A stretch of DNA of 64,000 nt from NCBI GenBank assembly GCA_947085425.1, contig CAMTWK010000028.1, positions 1-64,000 of the forward strand, given 5' to 3'. The position numbers were made by a program, and so were the translations under genes. This DNA is from UKL13-2 sp947085425. Lineage in GTDB: Bacteria > Pseudomonadota > Gammaproteobacteria > Burkholderiales > Usitatibacteraceae. Each line of letters opens with the position of its first letter. Within the stretch, counting starts at the first letter, position 1. The notes beneath the pieces are model-generated. The model searched no databases. It saw nothing but the letters and a program-made list of their open reading frames with translations, and was not told where the DNA came from. Shown piece by piece: positions 15,428 to 25,304 of this stretch.

Positions 15428-17860
15428 ATGAAAACACCAAATTGCCAGCGCGCCGCCCCTTCGAAAAGCACATTGCGTCGTGCCGTATTGATGGCGCTTT
15501 ATGGCGCGATGGCGATGCCAATGTCATCGGCCTTCGCCCAGACCGCGCCAAACGCGGCGGTATCGAAGGAAGCAGCGGTTGTTGAGGCCATCACGGTGGT
15601 TGGTTCACGACGCGTTAACGCATCGGCGACCGATACACCGGTACCCGTTGATTTCATCCCGATGACAAAAGTTGCCGAGCAGGGCGGACAATTTGATCTG
15701 GCGCAGGCGCTGCAAAATATTTCGCCATCATTCAATTCCACCCGCCAGACCGGGGCGGATGGCGCTGACCTGATTGACTCGGCGGCGCTGCGTGGCCTTG
15801 GCTCGGATCAGACGCTGGTGCTGGTCAACGGCAAACGCCGCCACACGGTGTCTCTGGTGAATATTTTCGGCGCGCGTAATCGCGGTAATACCGGCACTGA
15901 CATGAACGCCATTCCGTTATTGGCGATCGAAAATATTCAGGTGTTGCGTGACGGTGCCGCCGCCCAATACGGCTCTGACGCGATTGCCGGCGTGATCGAC
16001 ATCAGCCTGAAAAAACATTCCGGTTGTGAGGCGGTGCTGGGCTATGGGCAATATTCGGTCGGCGACGGCAAAAATTATTTGGCTTCCGCCTATTGCGGCT
16101 TGCAGGTGGGAGACAAGGGCGTGGTGGGCATCACCGCCGAATTTCTCGACCGTGGCCGCTCCAACCGCGCCGAGGCCGGCAACCCGCGCATCATTGGCGA
16201 CAGCCAATCCAAAAATGCCACCCTGTATTTGAATGGTGAGCTGCCCACCAGCAATACCGGCAAAATTTATTTCACACTCGGCACACAACAACGCGAGGCG
16301 TCCTCCGGCGCGTTCGCGCGCGGCGGCGTCGGCACGGGCGACATCCCCTCGCGCAATTCGGCGGCAATGTATCCGCGCGGCTTTGTGCCGTTCATCGACG
16401 GCGAGGTCGATGACCGTTTCCTTTCCATCGGCCATCGCGCGCAATGGGGCGAGTGGAACACCGACATTTCGCAGACCTACGGCTTCAACGATCTCCAGTA
16501 CACCATCAACAACACGCTCAACGCCTCCATTGCCAACCGCGATTTGACACGCGGCGGCCGCGGCATCAGCCCGACCACATTTGACGCGGGTGGTTTCTCG
16601 TTTGAACAACTGACCACCAATTTCGACATGAGTCGTTATTATTCCGGCGTGGCCAATGGCATGAATGTCGCCGTTGGTGCCGAATACCGTCGCGAGAATT
16701 ACCAAATCCGCGCCGGTGAATCCGGCTCCTACAGTGATGTGGATGGTGTGGGTGTCGGCGGCAACGCGGGCAGCCAGGGCTTCCCCGGTTTCCAGCCGGG
16801 TGACCGCACCGACCGCAGCCGCAACAGTGTCGCCGCCTATGTGGATGTCGAGACCGATGTCACCGCGAAATTCAAACTGCAAACCGCGCTGCGCGCTGAA
16901 AAATTCAGTGATTTTGGTTCGACCGTCACCGGCAAAGTGGCGGCGAGTTTCAAGCTCGATCCACAAATGTTGCTGCGCGGCTCGGTCAGCAGCGGCTTTC
17001 GCGCCCCCTCGCTGCAGCAGGTGTATTTTTCATCCACCTTCACAGATTTCATAAGCGGTGTGCCGCTCGACGTGGTGCTCGCCCCCAATGGCAGCGTCAT
17101 CGCCAATGCCGCGCGCATCCCCAAATTGAAGGAAGAAAAATCCACCAGTGCCACGCTCGGTTTGACCTGGACACCCACCCCGGCGTGCGCCATCACTGCC
17201 GATTTATATCGAATCAACATCGATGACCGCATCGTGCTCTCGGGTCGTTTTGACGAAAACAACTACCCGGCGCTGGGCACGATTTTGCGCGGTCTCGGCG
17301 TGGGGCAGGCTCAGTTTTTTGTCAATTCGGTCAACACCGAAACCAAGGGGCTCGACCTGACCATGTCGCACAAGGCCGATGTGGGTGGCGGCAAGTTAGC
17401 AACCTTCCTCGCCATGAACTTCAGCAAAACCAGCGTGACCAAAATCAAAACGCCGGCGTCGCTGACCGGCTTTGAAGATGTGCTGCTGTCGGAGCGTGAG
17501 CGTTTGTTTCTGGAGCAGGGCGGCCCGCGCACCAAGGCCACACTGGGCTTCAATTACCTGAGCGGCGCGTTCGGCACCGATTTCAAAATCATCCACTTCG
17601 GCGAACAAACCCTCGGCACCTTCTCCGGCACGGCGGGTGGTGTGCCCAACGCCCGTTATGCGCCAAAAACATCAGCGGACTTGAGTTTCACCTGGAGCTT
17701 CGACAAAAACACCAAGCTGACTGTCGGCGGCAACAACATCTTCAACGTCAAGCCGACCAAACAAGACGCCAACGAAACCGACAACGGCTTTATTTATGAC
17801 AGCGTGCAGTTCGGCTTGAACGGTGCGTCGTACTTTATTCGACTGTGGAAAAAGTTTTAA
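15428..17860 (+). CDS. TonB-dependent outer-membrane receptor
   Basis: The protein has 810 residues from ATG 15428, behind TAGGGA. Order of parts: a long signal peptide with the core LMALYGAMAMPMSSAFAQ, a TonB box VVEAITVVGSRR, a plug domain (PVDFIPMTKVAEQGG... LRGLGSDQTLVLVNGKRRH... IENIQVLRDGAAAQYGSDAIAGVIDI), then a 22-strand-type barrel ending in an aromatic C-terminal strand (SVQFGLNGASYFIRLWKKF). It imports a siderophore, vitamin, sugar or similar ligand using proton-motive force through TonB-ExbBD. No transporter or FecIR pair is adjacent, so the ligand is unknown. A terminator follows. Confidence 0.95.
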   Translation: MKTPNCQRAAPSKSTLRRAVLMALYGAMAMPMSSAFAQTAPNAAVSKEAAVVEAITVVGSRRVNASATDTPVPVDFIPMTKVAEQGGQFDLAQALQNISPSFNSTRQTGADGADLIDSAALRGLGSDQTLVLVNGKRRHTVSLVNIFGARNRGNTGTDMNAIPLLAIENIQVLRDGAAAQYGSDAIAGVIDISLKKHSGCEAVLGYGQYSVGDGKNYLASAYCGLQVGDKGVVGITAEFLDRGRSNRAEAGNPRIIGDSQSKNATLYLNGELPTSNTGKIYFTLGTQQREASSGAFARGGVGTGDIPSRNSAAMYPRGFVPFIDGEVDDRFLSIGHRAQWGEWNTDISQTYGFNDLQYTINNTLNASIANRDLTRGGRGISPTTFDAGGFSFEQLTTNFDMSRYYSGVANGMNVAVGAEYRRENYQIRAGESGSYSDVDGVGVGGNAGSQGFPGFQPGDRTDRSRNSVAAYVDVETDVTAKFKLQTALRAEKFSDFGSTVTGKVAASFKLDPQMLLRGSVSSGFRAPSLQQVYFSSTFTDFISGVPLDVVLAPNGSVIANAARIPKLKEEKSTSATLGLTWTPTPACAITADLYRINIDDRIVLSGRFDENNYPALGTILRGLGVGQAQFFVNSVNTETKGLDLTMSHKADVGGGKLATFLAMNFSKTSVTKIKTPASLTGFEDVLLSERERLFLEQGGPRTKATLGFNYLSGAFGTDFKIIHFGEQTLGTFSGTAGGVPNARYAPKTSADLSFTWSFDKNTKLTVGGNNIFNVKPTKQDANETDNGFIYDSVQFGLNGASYFIRLWKKF

Positions 17861-17883
17861 GCGAATTTGTTTTGCCGCATGAC

Positions 17884-17911
17884 AAAACCGCCGGGTGACC
17901 GGCGGTTTTTG
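17884..17911 (+). terminator. Rho-independent terminator of the receptor gene
   Basis: The stem AAAACCGCCGG/CCGGCGGTTTT with loop GTGA is followed by more T residues, 23 bases after the receptor stop codon. Confidence 0.93.
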
Positions 17912-17977
17912 TTTGGGGTAACTACTCAGGTGCGGCGTGGCGGCATTCGCAATACATCGCAATACAAAACCACACAC

Positions 17978-18241
17978 TCACGCCGACAGCTTCTCCGCAA
18001 GCCACACCTTGATCAGCGATTGATACGGCACATCGCGCGAATTCGCCTCGATCTTGATGCGCTCCAACATGCCGATAGGCAACCGCAGGGAGATACTTTG
18101 TGTCGTGAGTTTCAAATTAGGGAAACTGGCGCGCTGCATTTTTGAGAGATCGAGATGATCGGTGCTATCCGCGCGCTCCCAGAACGCGCGCTCTTGCGCT
18201 TCCGTTTTGAATTTTGGTGTCGTTTTAATTTTGGTTTTCAT
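17978..18241 (-). CDS. brnA: BrnA-like antitoxin
   Basis: This 87-residue protein has the BrnA/CopG antitoxin pattern: KFKTEAQERAFWERADSTDHLD, a variable linker, then a ribbon-helix-helix segment SISLRLPIGMLERIKIEANSRDVPYQSLIKVWLAEKL. The C-terminal half binds DNA and the N-terminal half covers the toxin. Its start overlaps the end of the toxin gene by 17 bp, the usual toxin-first order. The complex normally represses its own promoter, expected just upstream of 18524. Confidence 0.9.
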   Translation of the reverse strand: MKTKIKTTPKFKTEAQERAFWERADSTDHLDLSKMQRASFPNLKLTTQSISLRLPIGMLERIKIEANSRDVPYQSLIKVWLAEKLSA

Positions 18242-18524
18242 AAGTTTTCCTTTCCCGGCGGTTCATATCGCGGGCAGAGATCACACGAATCAAGGTCGCA
18301 TTTGCGCGTGGCGTAGACGCGACGGCTAACAGCCGACGCGAACCTGTTGCGCCGTATGCCAAATACCGAATCTCGCCATTTGAGTGTTGTACATCTTCAA
18401 GAATGCCAAGCGCGGGATCAAGAAATACCTGTTCCGCTTCAGCAGACATGACCCCATGCTTGTCGTTCTTGCGAATGTTTCCTGCGTCCCAATCAAAGCC
18501 GACAATTTTTGTGAAATCGATCAT
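18225..18524 (-). CDS. brnT: BrnT-like toxin (RelE-fold ribonuclease)
   Basis: This 99-residue protein matches BrnT: VGFDWDAGNIRKNDKHGV near the N-terminus, EQVFLDPALGI, ducts of VQHSNGEIRYLAYG, and the C-terminal IRVISARDMNRRERKTYEN. BrnT is a ribonuclease that stops translation when free of BrnA. The locus is bounded by the receptor terminator side and a 170-base gap, with no recombinase nearby. Confidence 0.92.
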   Translation of the reverse strand: MIDFTKIVGFDWDAGNIRKNDKHGVMSAEAEQVFLDPALGILEDVQHSNGEIRYLAYGATGSRRLLAVASTPRANATLIRVISARDMNRRERKTYENQN

Positions 18525-18696
18525 GGACGTATATTATGATGATATACAGAGTGGCGTCAAATATATGACTTGGTGCGGCCAACGCATTCAAATTCAACTG
18601 TCAAACTCGTTACCCAGCAATGGTTTTCAGGTGAAAGCGCCTGGAGATGCGCTTATCCGCTATGGTTTTATCTAAATTAATGTGCCGTTGTTTGGA

Positions 18697-19380
18697 TTAG
18701 TTCGTTTGATGATTTTTCGCGATCGCATTCAGCGACCAACCACCAATTGTCAAGATAATGGTCGCTATACCAAGGTAGAGAAGGAACAGATTCAGCGCCA
18801 TTTTGCGCATCTCATCAACTTGCCTGGTTGAGTTACGCCGCATTTGTTCCGAAGCCTGTGACGATTCCCACATCAATTTTGATTTTTCGTTCGGCGCGAC
18901 CGCATTGTTGGTGCCACTTTGCGCGGCGTCCAGATTGGCACCAGAGGAGCCAAAGAAAAGGCTGTTCCATTCAGCCTTTTTGTCTGGCTTCGATTCCGCC
19001 AGATACGACATGCATGCCCTGACCGGAAGGGTGCACGTCATGTCAGCACGCGCCATCGATAGAAAAATATGGTCGAGGGATGCAGATACGATCAGTGCTT
19101 TGGCGGCGAAACCAACCAGCATTAAAAAACTGGTAACGAAAACCACAAAAAACCGCCCTCGTTTCGCTCGGTCGTCTGCGCTCCACCAATAAGAAAGGAG
19201 CAAACAAATACTAAGGGCTACAGCAACGCTCGCGTGGAAGAGCCAGAAAACCCATTCCGGATATTCTTGCATCGGCAATTGAAGGATTGTCGTCCATAGA
19301 ATTGTGCCTACAATCAACCATTTGAGTCGCTTGAATCTGACCTCCGACAATGTAGCTGCAATTAATGTGCACCCTCCCAA
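18697..19380 (-). CDS. Hypothetical membrane protein
   Basis: This protein of up to 227 residues has three N-terminal membrane segments (about 20-38, 47-65 and 78-100), a soluble loop or domain of about 90 residues with several Cys (MTCTLPVRACMSYLAE) and a Gln/Arg/Met-rich helix, and a fourth membrane segment near the C-terminus (LFLLYLGIATIILTIGGWSL). I recognise no family. The start is uncertain: TTG 19380 overlaps the polA stop by 19 bases and TTG 19350 is an alternative. It follows polA on the same strand and may be cotranscribed. Confidence 0.6.
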   Translation of the reverse strand: MGGCTLIAATLSEVRFKRLKWLIVGTILWTTILQLPMQEYPEWVFWLFHASVAVALSICLLLSYWWSADDRAKRGRFFVVFVTSFLMLVGFAAKALIVSASLDHIFLSMARADMTCTLPVRACMSYLAESKPDKKAEWNSLFFGSSGANLDAAQSGTNNAVAPNEKSKLMWESSQASEQMRRNSTRQVDEMRKMALNLFLLYLGIATIILTIGGWSLNAIAKNHQTN

Positions 19381-22226
19381 TTCACACCCACACCCGGCTC
19401 GGCCACAAGCGCCACATCCAGCTTCGCCACATTGGTCATCAGCCTTGGCACGTTCGCTTTCACGATGTCCAATTCAGATTCGGGGACTTCCAGCACCAAT
19501 TCATCGTGCACTTGCATCACCAACTTTGTTTGTAGCTTGGCTGTTTCCAACCATCCTTGGACTGCAATCATGGCGAGCTTGATCAAATCCGCCGCCGTGC
19601 CTTGCATCGGCGCGTTGATCGCCGCGCGTTCCGCCCCTTGGCGGCGACCTTGATTAGACGAGCGGATGTCGGGCAGCCACAATCTGCGGCCGAACACGGT
19701 TTCCACATAGCCCGATTCCCTGGCGCTATTGCGGGTGCGCTCCATGTAATCGGCCACTCCGGGATAACGCGCAAAATAACGTTCGATGTAGCTGGCCGCC
19801 GCGGAGCGTTCAATACCGAGATTGGCGGCGAGGCCGAAGGCACTCATGCCGTAAATCAGGCCGAAGTTGATGACCTTGGCATAACGACGTTGTTCAGCCG
19901 ACACCTCATCACGGGTCACACCAAATACTTCTGATGCGGTGGCACGGTGCACGTCTTCGTTGTTATGAAACGCGGCCAACAATCCTTTGTCTCCGGACAA
20001 ATGCGCCATGATGCGCAATTCAATCTGTGAATAGTCGGCCGAAACAATGACGCTGCCGGGCGGCGCGATGAAGGCTTCGCGAATACGCCGCCCTTCGGCG
20101 GTGCGCACCGGAATGTTTTGTAAGTTAGGATCGGTGCTCGACAGCCGTCCGGTGACCGCCACGGCCTGCGCGTAGTTGGTGTGGACCCGGCCGGTTTTGG
20201 CGTTGACCATGCGCGGCAGTTTGTCGGTATAGGTGCTTTTGAGTTTGGCGACGCTGCGGTATTCGAGAATGGCTTTGGGCAAGGGATAATCAAGCGCCAA
20301 TTTTTCCAGTGTCTCCTCGTCGGTGGAGGGCGCGCCGCCGGGGGTTTTTTTCAGGGGCTTGATGCCTTGTTTGTCAAACAGGATTTCGCCGAGTTGTTTG
20401 GGTGAGCCGAGGTTGAACGGCTGACCGGCAAGCTCATGGGCGCGCGACTCCAGTTCGAGCATTTTTAAGCCCAGCTCGCCACTTTGTTTTTCCAGCAATT
20501 TGCTGTCAATCAATACCCCGTTGCGCTCCATCACCAGCAACACCCGCGCAACCGGCATCTCAATCTGTTCGTAAACGAATTTCAGTTTTGCGTCGGCATT
20601 TATTTGCGGCAGCATCGCGCCGTGCAGTTGAAATGTTACGTCCGAATCTTCGCTCGAATATTCGCCGGCGGTTTCGACCGACACCTGTTCAAAGCCGATT
20701 TGTGAGGCACCCTTGCCGGCCACGTCTTCATAACGGATGGTGGTCGCGCCCAGATGGCGGGTGGCCAATGAATCCATATCGTGGCGCTGGTGCGACTCCA
20801 GCACATACGATTGCAGCAAGGTGTCGTGCACGTAACCCTTGACATCCATGCCGTGATTGGCAAACACGTGCAAATCGTATTTGATGTTTTGGCCGAGTTT
20901 TTTGTGTGATGGATCGGTCAGCCAGGGGGTGAGTTTTTTGATGGTGGCATCAAAATCAAGCTGGGCGGGCGCGTCGGGATAAACATGCCGCAACGGCAAA
21001 TAGGCGGCTTCACCGGCCACACATGCAAACGACAGGCCGACAATTTCGGCCAGCATCGGGTCGAGACTGGTGGTTTCGGTGTCCAGACAGACCAAGTCGG
21101 CGTGATTGAGTTTTTCCAGCCACAGGTCCAGCTGGGTATTGGTCAAAATGATTTCGTATTGGCGGGTATCGACGAAGGGGATGACAATTGTCGCCGCCTC
21201 TCCGGACGACCAGCGCGCTGCGCCACTGTCCTTGTTTGCCTGTTTAAAAACGGTGGCGGCAGCCGCATCCGATTCGTTGGGTGGCGGCGCATCGGTGGCT
21301 TCAATGCCGGCACTTTTTTGTAACTGTGCGCGCAGCGTGCGAAAACCAAATGATTCGTAGAGCTTGTCCAACCGTGCCACATCGATCTGTTTATGGTCGA
21401 TGCTGTCAAAATCAAACGGCAACGGCACATCACATTTGACAGTCACCAGCATACGTCCGGTTGGTAACCAATCGCGGACTTTAACTATGTTGGCACCAAC
21501 CACGCCTTTGACTTTTTCCGCATTGGATATCACGCCTTCCAGCGAGCCGTATTCGGCGATTAGTTTCACCGCCGTTTTCGGGCCGACTTTTTCCACGCCG
21601 GGAACGTTGTCGACCGTGTCGCCCATCAGCGCGAGGTAATCAACTATTCTTTCAGGAGGCACGCCGTATTTGTTGATGACGCCGTCAATGTCGAGTTTTT
21701 CATTTGTCATAGTGTTGATCAACATGACGTTTTTGTTCACCAGTTGCGCCAGATCTTTGTCACCGGTTGAAATGACCGTGTCAACGCCATGTGTGGTGGC
21801 GTGGACACTCAGCGTGCCAATGACGTCATCCGCCTCCACGCCGGCCACTTCCACACAGGGCCAGCCGAGTGCCTCGCAGACCTCGCGAATGTGGCCAATC
21901 TGGTGGGCCAGATCCTCCGGCATGGGTGAACGTGTGGCTTTGTAGTCTGGATAAATATCATCGCGAAATGTTTTGCCCTTCGGGTCGAAAACGCAGGCGC
22001 TATAATCAGAGGGGTAATCGTGTCTGAGCCGGTTCAGCATATTGGCGACGCCATAAATGGCGCCAGTCGGCTCGCCGCTCGGACTTTTGAAGTCCGGCAT
22101 GGCATGAAATGCCCGATAAAAGTAGCTGGAAATATCGACCAGCAGCAGTCGCTTTTGCTTTGCGGGTGAAGCGTTTTGGGCGGTGGGCTGGATGGATGGG
22201 TCGGGCTGGTTGGACATTGCAGACAT
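19362..22226 (-). CDS. polA: DNA polymerase I
   Basis: This 954-residue protein has all three functional regions. The 5'-3' exonuclease is at about residues 27-320 (LLLVDISSYFYRAFHAMPDFK, GDKDLAQLV, GDTVDNVPGVEKVGPKTA). The 3'-5' proofreading domain has an intact VCLDTETTSLDPM acidic motif. The polymerase domain has motif A VSADYSQIELRI, motif B RRYAKVINFGLIYGMSAFG and motif C VMQVHDELVLEV. It fills gaps and removes RNA primers. The start is ATG 22226 or 22217, with no strong ribosome site. Its 5' end lies about 11 bases from the likely start of the divergent LOG gene. Confidence 0.97.
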   Translation of the reverse strand: MSAMSNQPDPSIQPTAQNASPAKQKRLLLVDISSYFYRAFHAMPDFKSPSGEPTGAIYGVANMLNRLRHDYPSDYSACVFDPKGKTFRDDIYPDYKATRSPMPEDLAHQIGHIREVCEALGWPCVEVAGVEADDVIGTLSVHATTHGVDTVISTGDKDLAQLVNKNVMLINTMTNEKLDIDGVINKYGVPPERIVDYLALMGDTVDNVPGVEKVGPKTAVKLIAEYGSLEGVISNAEKVKGVVGANIVKVRDWLPTGRMLVTVKCDVPLPFDFDSIDHKQIDVARLDKLYESFGFRTLRAQLQKSAGIEATDAPPPNESDAAAATVFKQANKDSGAARWSSGEAATIVIPFVDTRQYEIILTNTQLDLWLEKLNHADLVCLDTETTSLDPMLAEIVGLSFACVAGEAAYLPLRHVYPDAPAQLDFDATIKKLTPWLTDPSHKKLGQNIKYDLHVFANHGMDVKGYVHDTLLQSYVLESHQRHDMDSLATRHLGATTIRYEDVAGKGASQIGFEQVSVETAGEYSSEDSDVTFQLHGAMLPQINADAKLKFVYEQIEMPVARVLLVMERNGVLIDSKLLEKQSGELGLKMLELESRAHELAGQPFNLGSPKQLGEILFDKQGIKPLKKTPGGAPSTDEETLEKLALDYPLPKAILEYRSVAKLKSTYTDKLPRMVNAKTGRVHTNYAQAVAVTGRLSSTDPNLQNIPVRTAEGRRIREAFIAPPGSVIVSADYSQIELRIMAHLSGDKGLLAAFHNNEDVHRATASEVFGVTRDEVSAEQRRYAKVINFGLIYGMSAFGLAANLGIERSAAASYIERYFARYPGVADYMERTRNSARESGYVETVFGRRLWLPDIRSSNQGRRQGAERAAINAPMQGTAADLIKLAMIAVQGWLETAKLQTKLVMQVHDELVLEVPESELDIVKANVPRLMTNVAKLDVALVAEPGVGVNWEGAH

Positions 22227-22237
22227 TGGAGGAATTG

Positions 22238-23002
22238 TTGAAAAAAACGGAAAAATCAGCGATAGAGTTCAAGCCACTGGCGGTCAAGCTACCGAAGCTT
22301 GCGGATCCGGGGCTGCGTGAGCAAAGCCTCGAGTCGGCGCGTGAGTCGTGGTGGGTTCTCAACATTATGTCCGAAATGGTTTCCGCCACCGAACGTCTGG
22401 GCAATGTATCCCCGGCTGTGGCGATATTCGGCAGCGCCCGTCTACAGGAAGACAATCGCTACTATGGACTCACCGAAATCATCGCGCGCAAATTGTCCGA
22501 CGCCGGTTTTGCGGTGTTGTCAGGCGGCGGCCCGGGCATTATGGAAGCTGCTAACAAGGGCGCGCTCGGCGGAAAAGGCCCGAGTATCGGCTTGAATATC
22601 CTGCTGCCGCACGAGCAGGAGGGTAATGGTTATCAGGATATCTCCCTCACCTTCCAACATTTTTTTGCGCGCAAAACGATGTTTGTCAAACACGCTTCCG
22701 CCTATGTGGTGATGCCGGGCGGCTTTGGCACACTCGATGAGTTGTGGGAGGCATTGACGCTGATTCAAACCGGAAAGATACGCAAGTTTCCGGTGATCTT
22801 GGTTGGTGCTGAGTTCTGGGCGGGTATGGTCGAGTGGATGAAAACCCGTATGCTCGAAGAGCGGGTGATCAATGCCGATGATTTGGATTTGTTCAAAGTG
22901 ATTGATGATCCGGACATGGTGGTCGATTCGATTTTTGCCCATTACGACAAACGGCCGTTTCATCCGAATGCAGATGAAAAGGCACTCGAAATGTCACTGT
23001 GA
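22238..23002 (+). CDS. LOG family protein (TIGR00730-like)
   Basis: The protein has 254 residues from TTG 22238, behind GGAGG five bases upstream. A longer frame from 22109 only mirrors polA. It has the Rossmann-like LOG fold: VAIFGSARL, the nucleotide-binding LSGGGPGIMEAANKGA and the catalytic PGGFGTLDELWEALTLIQ. LOG enzymes hydrolyse nucleoside monophosphates to free base and ribose 5-phosphate; older annotations call them lysine decarboxylases. It is divergent from polA with almost no intergenic space. Confidence 0.87.
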   Translation: MKKTEKSAIEFKPLAVKLPKLADPGLREQSLESARESWWVLNIMSEMVSATERLGNVSPAVAIFGSARLQEDNRYYGLTEIIARKLSDAGFAVLSGGGPGIMEAANKGALGGKGPSIGLNILLPHEQEGNGYQDISLTFQHFFARKTMFVKHASAYVVMPGGFGTLDELWEALTLIQTGKIRKFPVILVGAEFWAGMVEWMKTRMLEERVINADDLDLFKVIDDPDMVVDSIFAHYDKRPFHPNADEKALEMSL

Positions 23003-23099
23003 TTGATGCGCCGGCCGGTCTGGAAAGGCGGCGCACCAAACTTCAATTTATTCCCGGCTGGTAGCCGGATCAGTTTTACCCTTTTCCCAAGGAGCCGTC

Positions 23100-23480
23100 A
23101 TGCGTCAATCCATTCACACCCTCGCCGCGTTTTGCGTATTTTTTTCGTTCGCCAGTATTGCCCAGCCGGTCGCCGATACGTCACGCCGTCCGGCAGATGC
23201 GGTGGTGATTGATGATGTATTGTTGCCGGAGCTGCCGGTTCTACCAAAGGGCAAAACGCGTGAAGATTTTTCACGCGACCATCAAACCACAGTTCGTAAA
23301 ACAGACAAAGAAACGGTCACCGAATATCGTCTCAAGGGCAAGTTGTACAAGATGGAGGTCAAGCCGGTGGTTGGTCCGGCCTACACCCTGATCGACGAAA
23401 AAGGCGAGGGGAAATTTGTTCGTATGGGCGAAGTCAGCACCAAAATTGCCGTGCCGATGTGGGTATTGTTGACATGGTAA
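23100..23480 (+). CDS. DUF2782 domain protein, exported
   Basis: This 126-residue protein has a signal peptide (MRQSIHTLAAFCVFFSFASIA) and the DUF2782 core TVTEYRLKGKLYKMEVKPVVGPAYTLIDEKGEG. A strong AAGGAG precedes the ATG. DUF2782 genes are commonly found between polA and thrB in proteobacteria, and that order holds here. The function is unknown; the product should be periplasmic or membrane-tethered. Confidence 0.85.
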   Translation: MRQSIHTLAAFCVFFSFASIAQPVADTSRRPADAVVIDDVLLPELPVLPKGKTREDFSRDHQTTVRKTDKETVTEYRLKGKLYKMEVKPVVGPAYTLIDEKGEGKFVRMGEVSTKIAVPMWVLLTW

Positions 23481-23499
23481 TGGTGAATGGAATCACCGC

Positions 23500-24483
23500 A
23501 TGAGTGTTTTTACCGCTGTCACCATCAATGAGGCGCAGGAATTTATTGCCCCTTACAACATCGGTGACATTATTGATTTCCAGGACATTGCCGCCGGTGT
23601 TGAAAATAGTAATTTTTTTGTCACGACCACACGGGGTCGATATGTTCTGACCATCTTCGAAAAAATTCCACGTGAAGATCTCGATTTTTATATGGGGCTG
23701 ATGGCGCATTTGCACGCAAAACAATTTGCCTGCGCCGCACCGATCAAAACCGCTGCGGGGGTGGTGTTGCGGAACCTAAAGGGAAAGCCGGCTGCACTGG
23801 TGGCAAGGCTCGGTGGCAACGATATCGCCCACCCGAATGCGGATGATTGTTTTGCGGTAGGCGGGGCGCTGGCAGAAATGCACCAAGCCGCCGCCGACTT
23901 TGCCCTGCCGATGCCAAATTGGCGTGGTCTTTCCTGGTGGCGGCGTGAAGCGGGCAGTTTGAAAAATCTCGCCAACCCCGCGGAGTGTGCGTTGTTGGCA
24001 AGTGAAATTGCCTATCAGGCCGATTTTGACCAATTGACGTTGCCGCGAGGCGTGGTACATGCGGATTTGTTTCGGGACAATATTTTGTGGGACGATCATG
24101 CCGGCTTGCACCGGCCGCAAATGATTGATTTTTATTTCGCCTGTCACGAGTGGCTTATTTGGGATGTGGCGATCACGGTAAATGATTGGTGCCTCGATTT
24201 TTCCGCATACCCGCAGGCAAAATTGAATCCGGCCAACACAACGGCGTTATTGGCCGGTTATGCAAGCGTGCGTACTTTTTTGCCGACGGAGCGGCAGGTT
24301 TGGCCGCGTATGTTGCGGGCGGCGGCATTACGTTCTTGGTTGGGGCGTCTGGGGTATTGTTATTACCCGCGTGCATCCACCCTGACGCACAGCAAAGACC
24401 ATCATTATTCGGAGCGGTTGTTGCGGTTTCATATTGAAAACCACGAGCAAGCGCAAAATTTTTTTCCAAAACTGAACGGATAG
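23500..24483 (+). CDS. thrB: Homoserine kinase, ThrB2 (aminoglycoside phosphotransferase fold)
   Basis: This 327-residue enzyme phosphorylates homoserine in threonine synthesis. It belongs to the APH-fold type, not the GHMP type: MSVFTAVTINEAQEFIAPYNIG opening, GVENSNFFVTTTRGRYVLTIFE nucleotide lobe, and the catalytic loop GVVHADLFRDNILWDD followed by MIDFYFACHEW. It is 19 bases after the DUF2782 gene and six bases before the next gene, probably in one operon. Confidence 0.94.
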   Translation: MSVFTAVTINEAQEFIAPYNIGDIIDFQDIAAGVENSNFFVTTTRGRYVLTIFEKIPREDLDFYMGLMAHLHAKQFACAAPIKTAAGVVLRNLKGKPAALVARLGGNDIAHPNADDCFAVGGALAEMHQAAADFALPMPNWRGLSWWRREAGSLKNLANPAECALLASEIAYQADFDQLTLPRGVVHADLFRDNILWDDHAGLHRPQMIDFYFACHEWLIWDVAITVNDWCLDFSAYPQAKLNPANTTALLAGYASVRTFLPTERQVWPRMLRAAALRSWLGRLGYCYYPRASTLTHSKDHHYSERLLRFHIENHEQAQNFFPKLNG

Positions 24484-24489
24484 CCTGAT

Positions 24490-25230
24490 ATGCGAGTTGT
24501 AGATGTTTCTGCCGGTAGCGGCGCAGTGTGGGTCAAACAGGCCTGGCAGTTATTCAAGGCACAACCCTTGCAATGGATTTCGCTGATTTCGACATGGGTG
24601 ATCGTGTCGTTTTTTATGGCGCTGGTGCCGTTGGTTGGCGCACCGGCCATGACCATGGCGCAGCCGGGATTTTTTGCCGGATTTATCATTGCGTGTCGCG
24701 ATCAAGAAATGGGCAAGGCGGTGAACATCACTCATTTGTTGGCCGGATTCAAAGTCAGTGGTCGAACCCTCATTCAAATCGGCGCAATTTCGTTATTGCT
24801 TGAATTGTTGGTGATGATGGCGCTCAGCGCTTTTGGATTTTTTGACGGATTAAAAGGGCTTGATCGTGAAAACCTTACCGTTGAAGCCATCAGCCTCGCC
24901 TTTGAAGGTCAAGGTCCATTGTGGTTTGCCGCGTTGGTCGCCATTGTTTTGATTAAGGGCGTGTTGTGGTTTACGGCCGCGCTCATTGCGCACCAGCCAA
25001 TGCCCGCGTCCCACGCCATTCGCTGGAGTTTTTATGCGCTGATTGGCAATTTTTTACCGTTACTGGTGTTCGGTGTCATTGTGCTGTTGTTGCTGCTGCT
25101 TGCGACCATTCCATGGATGCTCGGACTGATTGTGTTTTTGCCGGTTTACGCCATCTGTCACTACACCAGTTTTAAAGCGGTTTTCCGCGCCGATGCAGAT
25201 GTGCAAAAGGCGGAATCGACTGTATCCTAA
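24490..25230 (+). CDS. BPSS1780 family membrane protein
   Basis: This 246-residue integral membrane protein has six or so hydrophobic segments. Its opening, VWVKQAWQLFKAQPLQWISL, and the central AGFIIACRDQEMGKAVNITHLLAGF are typical of the BPSS1780 family, which is common in betaproteobacteria beside thrB. The function is unknown. It starts six bases after thrB. Confidence 0.82.
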   Translation: MRVVDVSAGSGAVWVKQAWQLFKAQPLQWISLISTWVIVSFFMALVPLVGAPAMTMAQPGFFAGFIIACRDQEMGKAVNITHLLAGFKVSGRTLIQIGAISLLLELLVMMALSAFGFFDGLKGLDRENLTVEAISLAFEGQGPLWFAALVAIVLIKGVLWFTAALIAHQPMPASHAIRWSFYALIGNFLPLLVFGVIVLLLLLLATIPWMLGLIVFLPVYAICHYTSFKAVFRADADVQKAESTVS

Positions 25231-25304
25231 GTCGCCATCCGGCGCGATGGTCGGGACATTTTATGCCCGATCACCGCGCCAGTAGGTGCCTTCCGGCGAC
25301 TTTC

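Noticed and set aside
15917..16966. A 349-codon antisense frame opposite the TonB-dependent receptor gene
   Set aside because: Low-complexity Ala/Gly/Val composition and no ribosome site; a shadow of the receptor.
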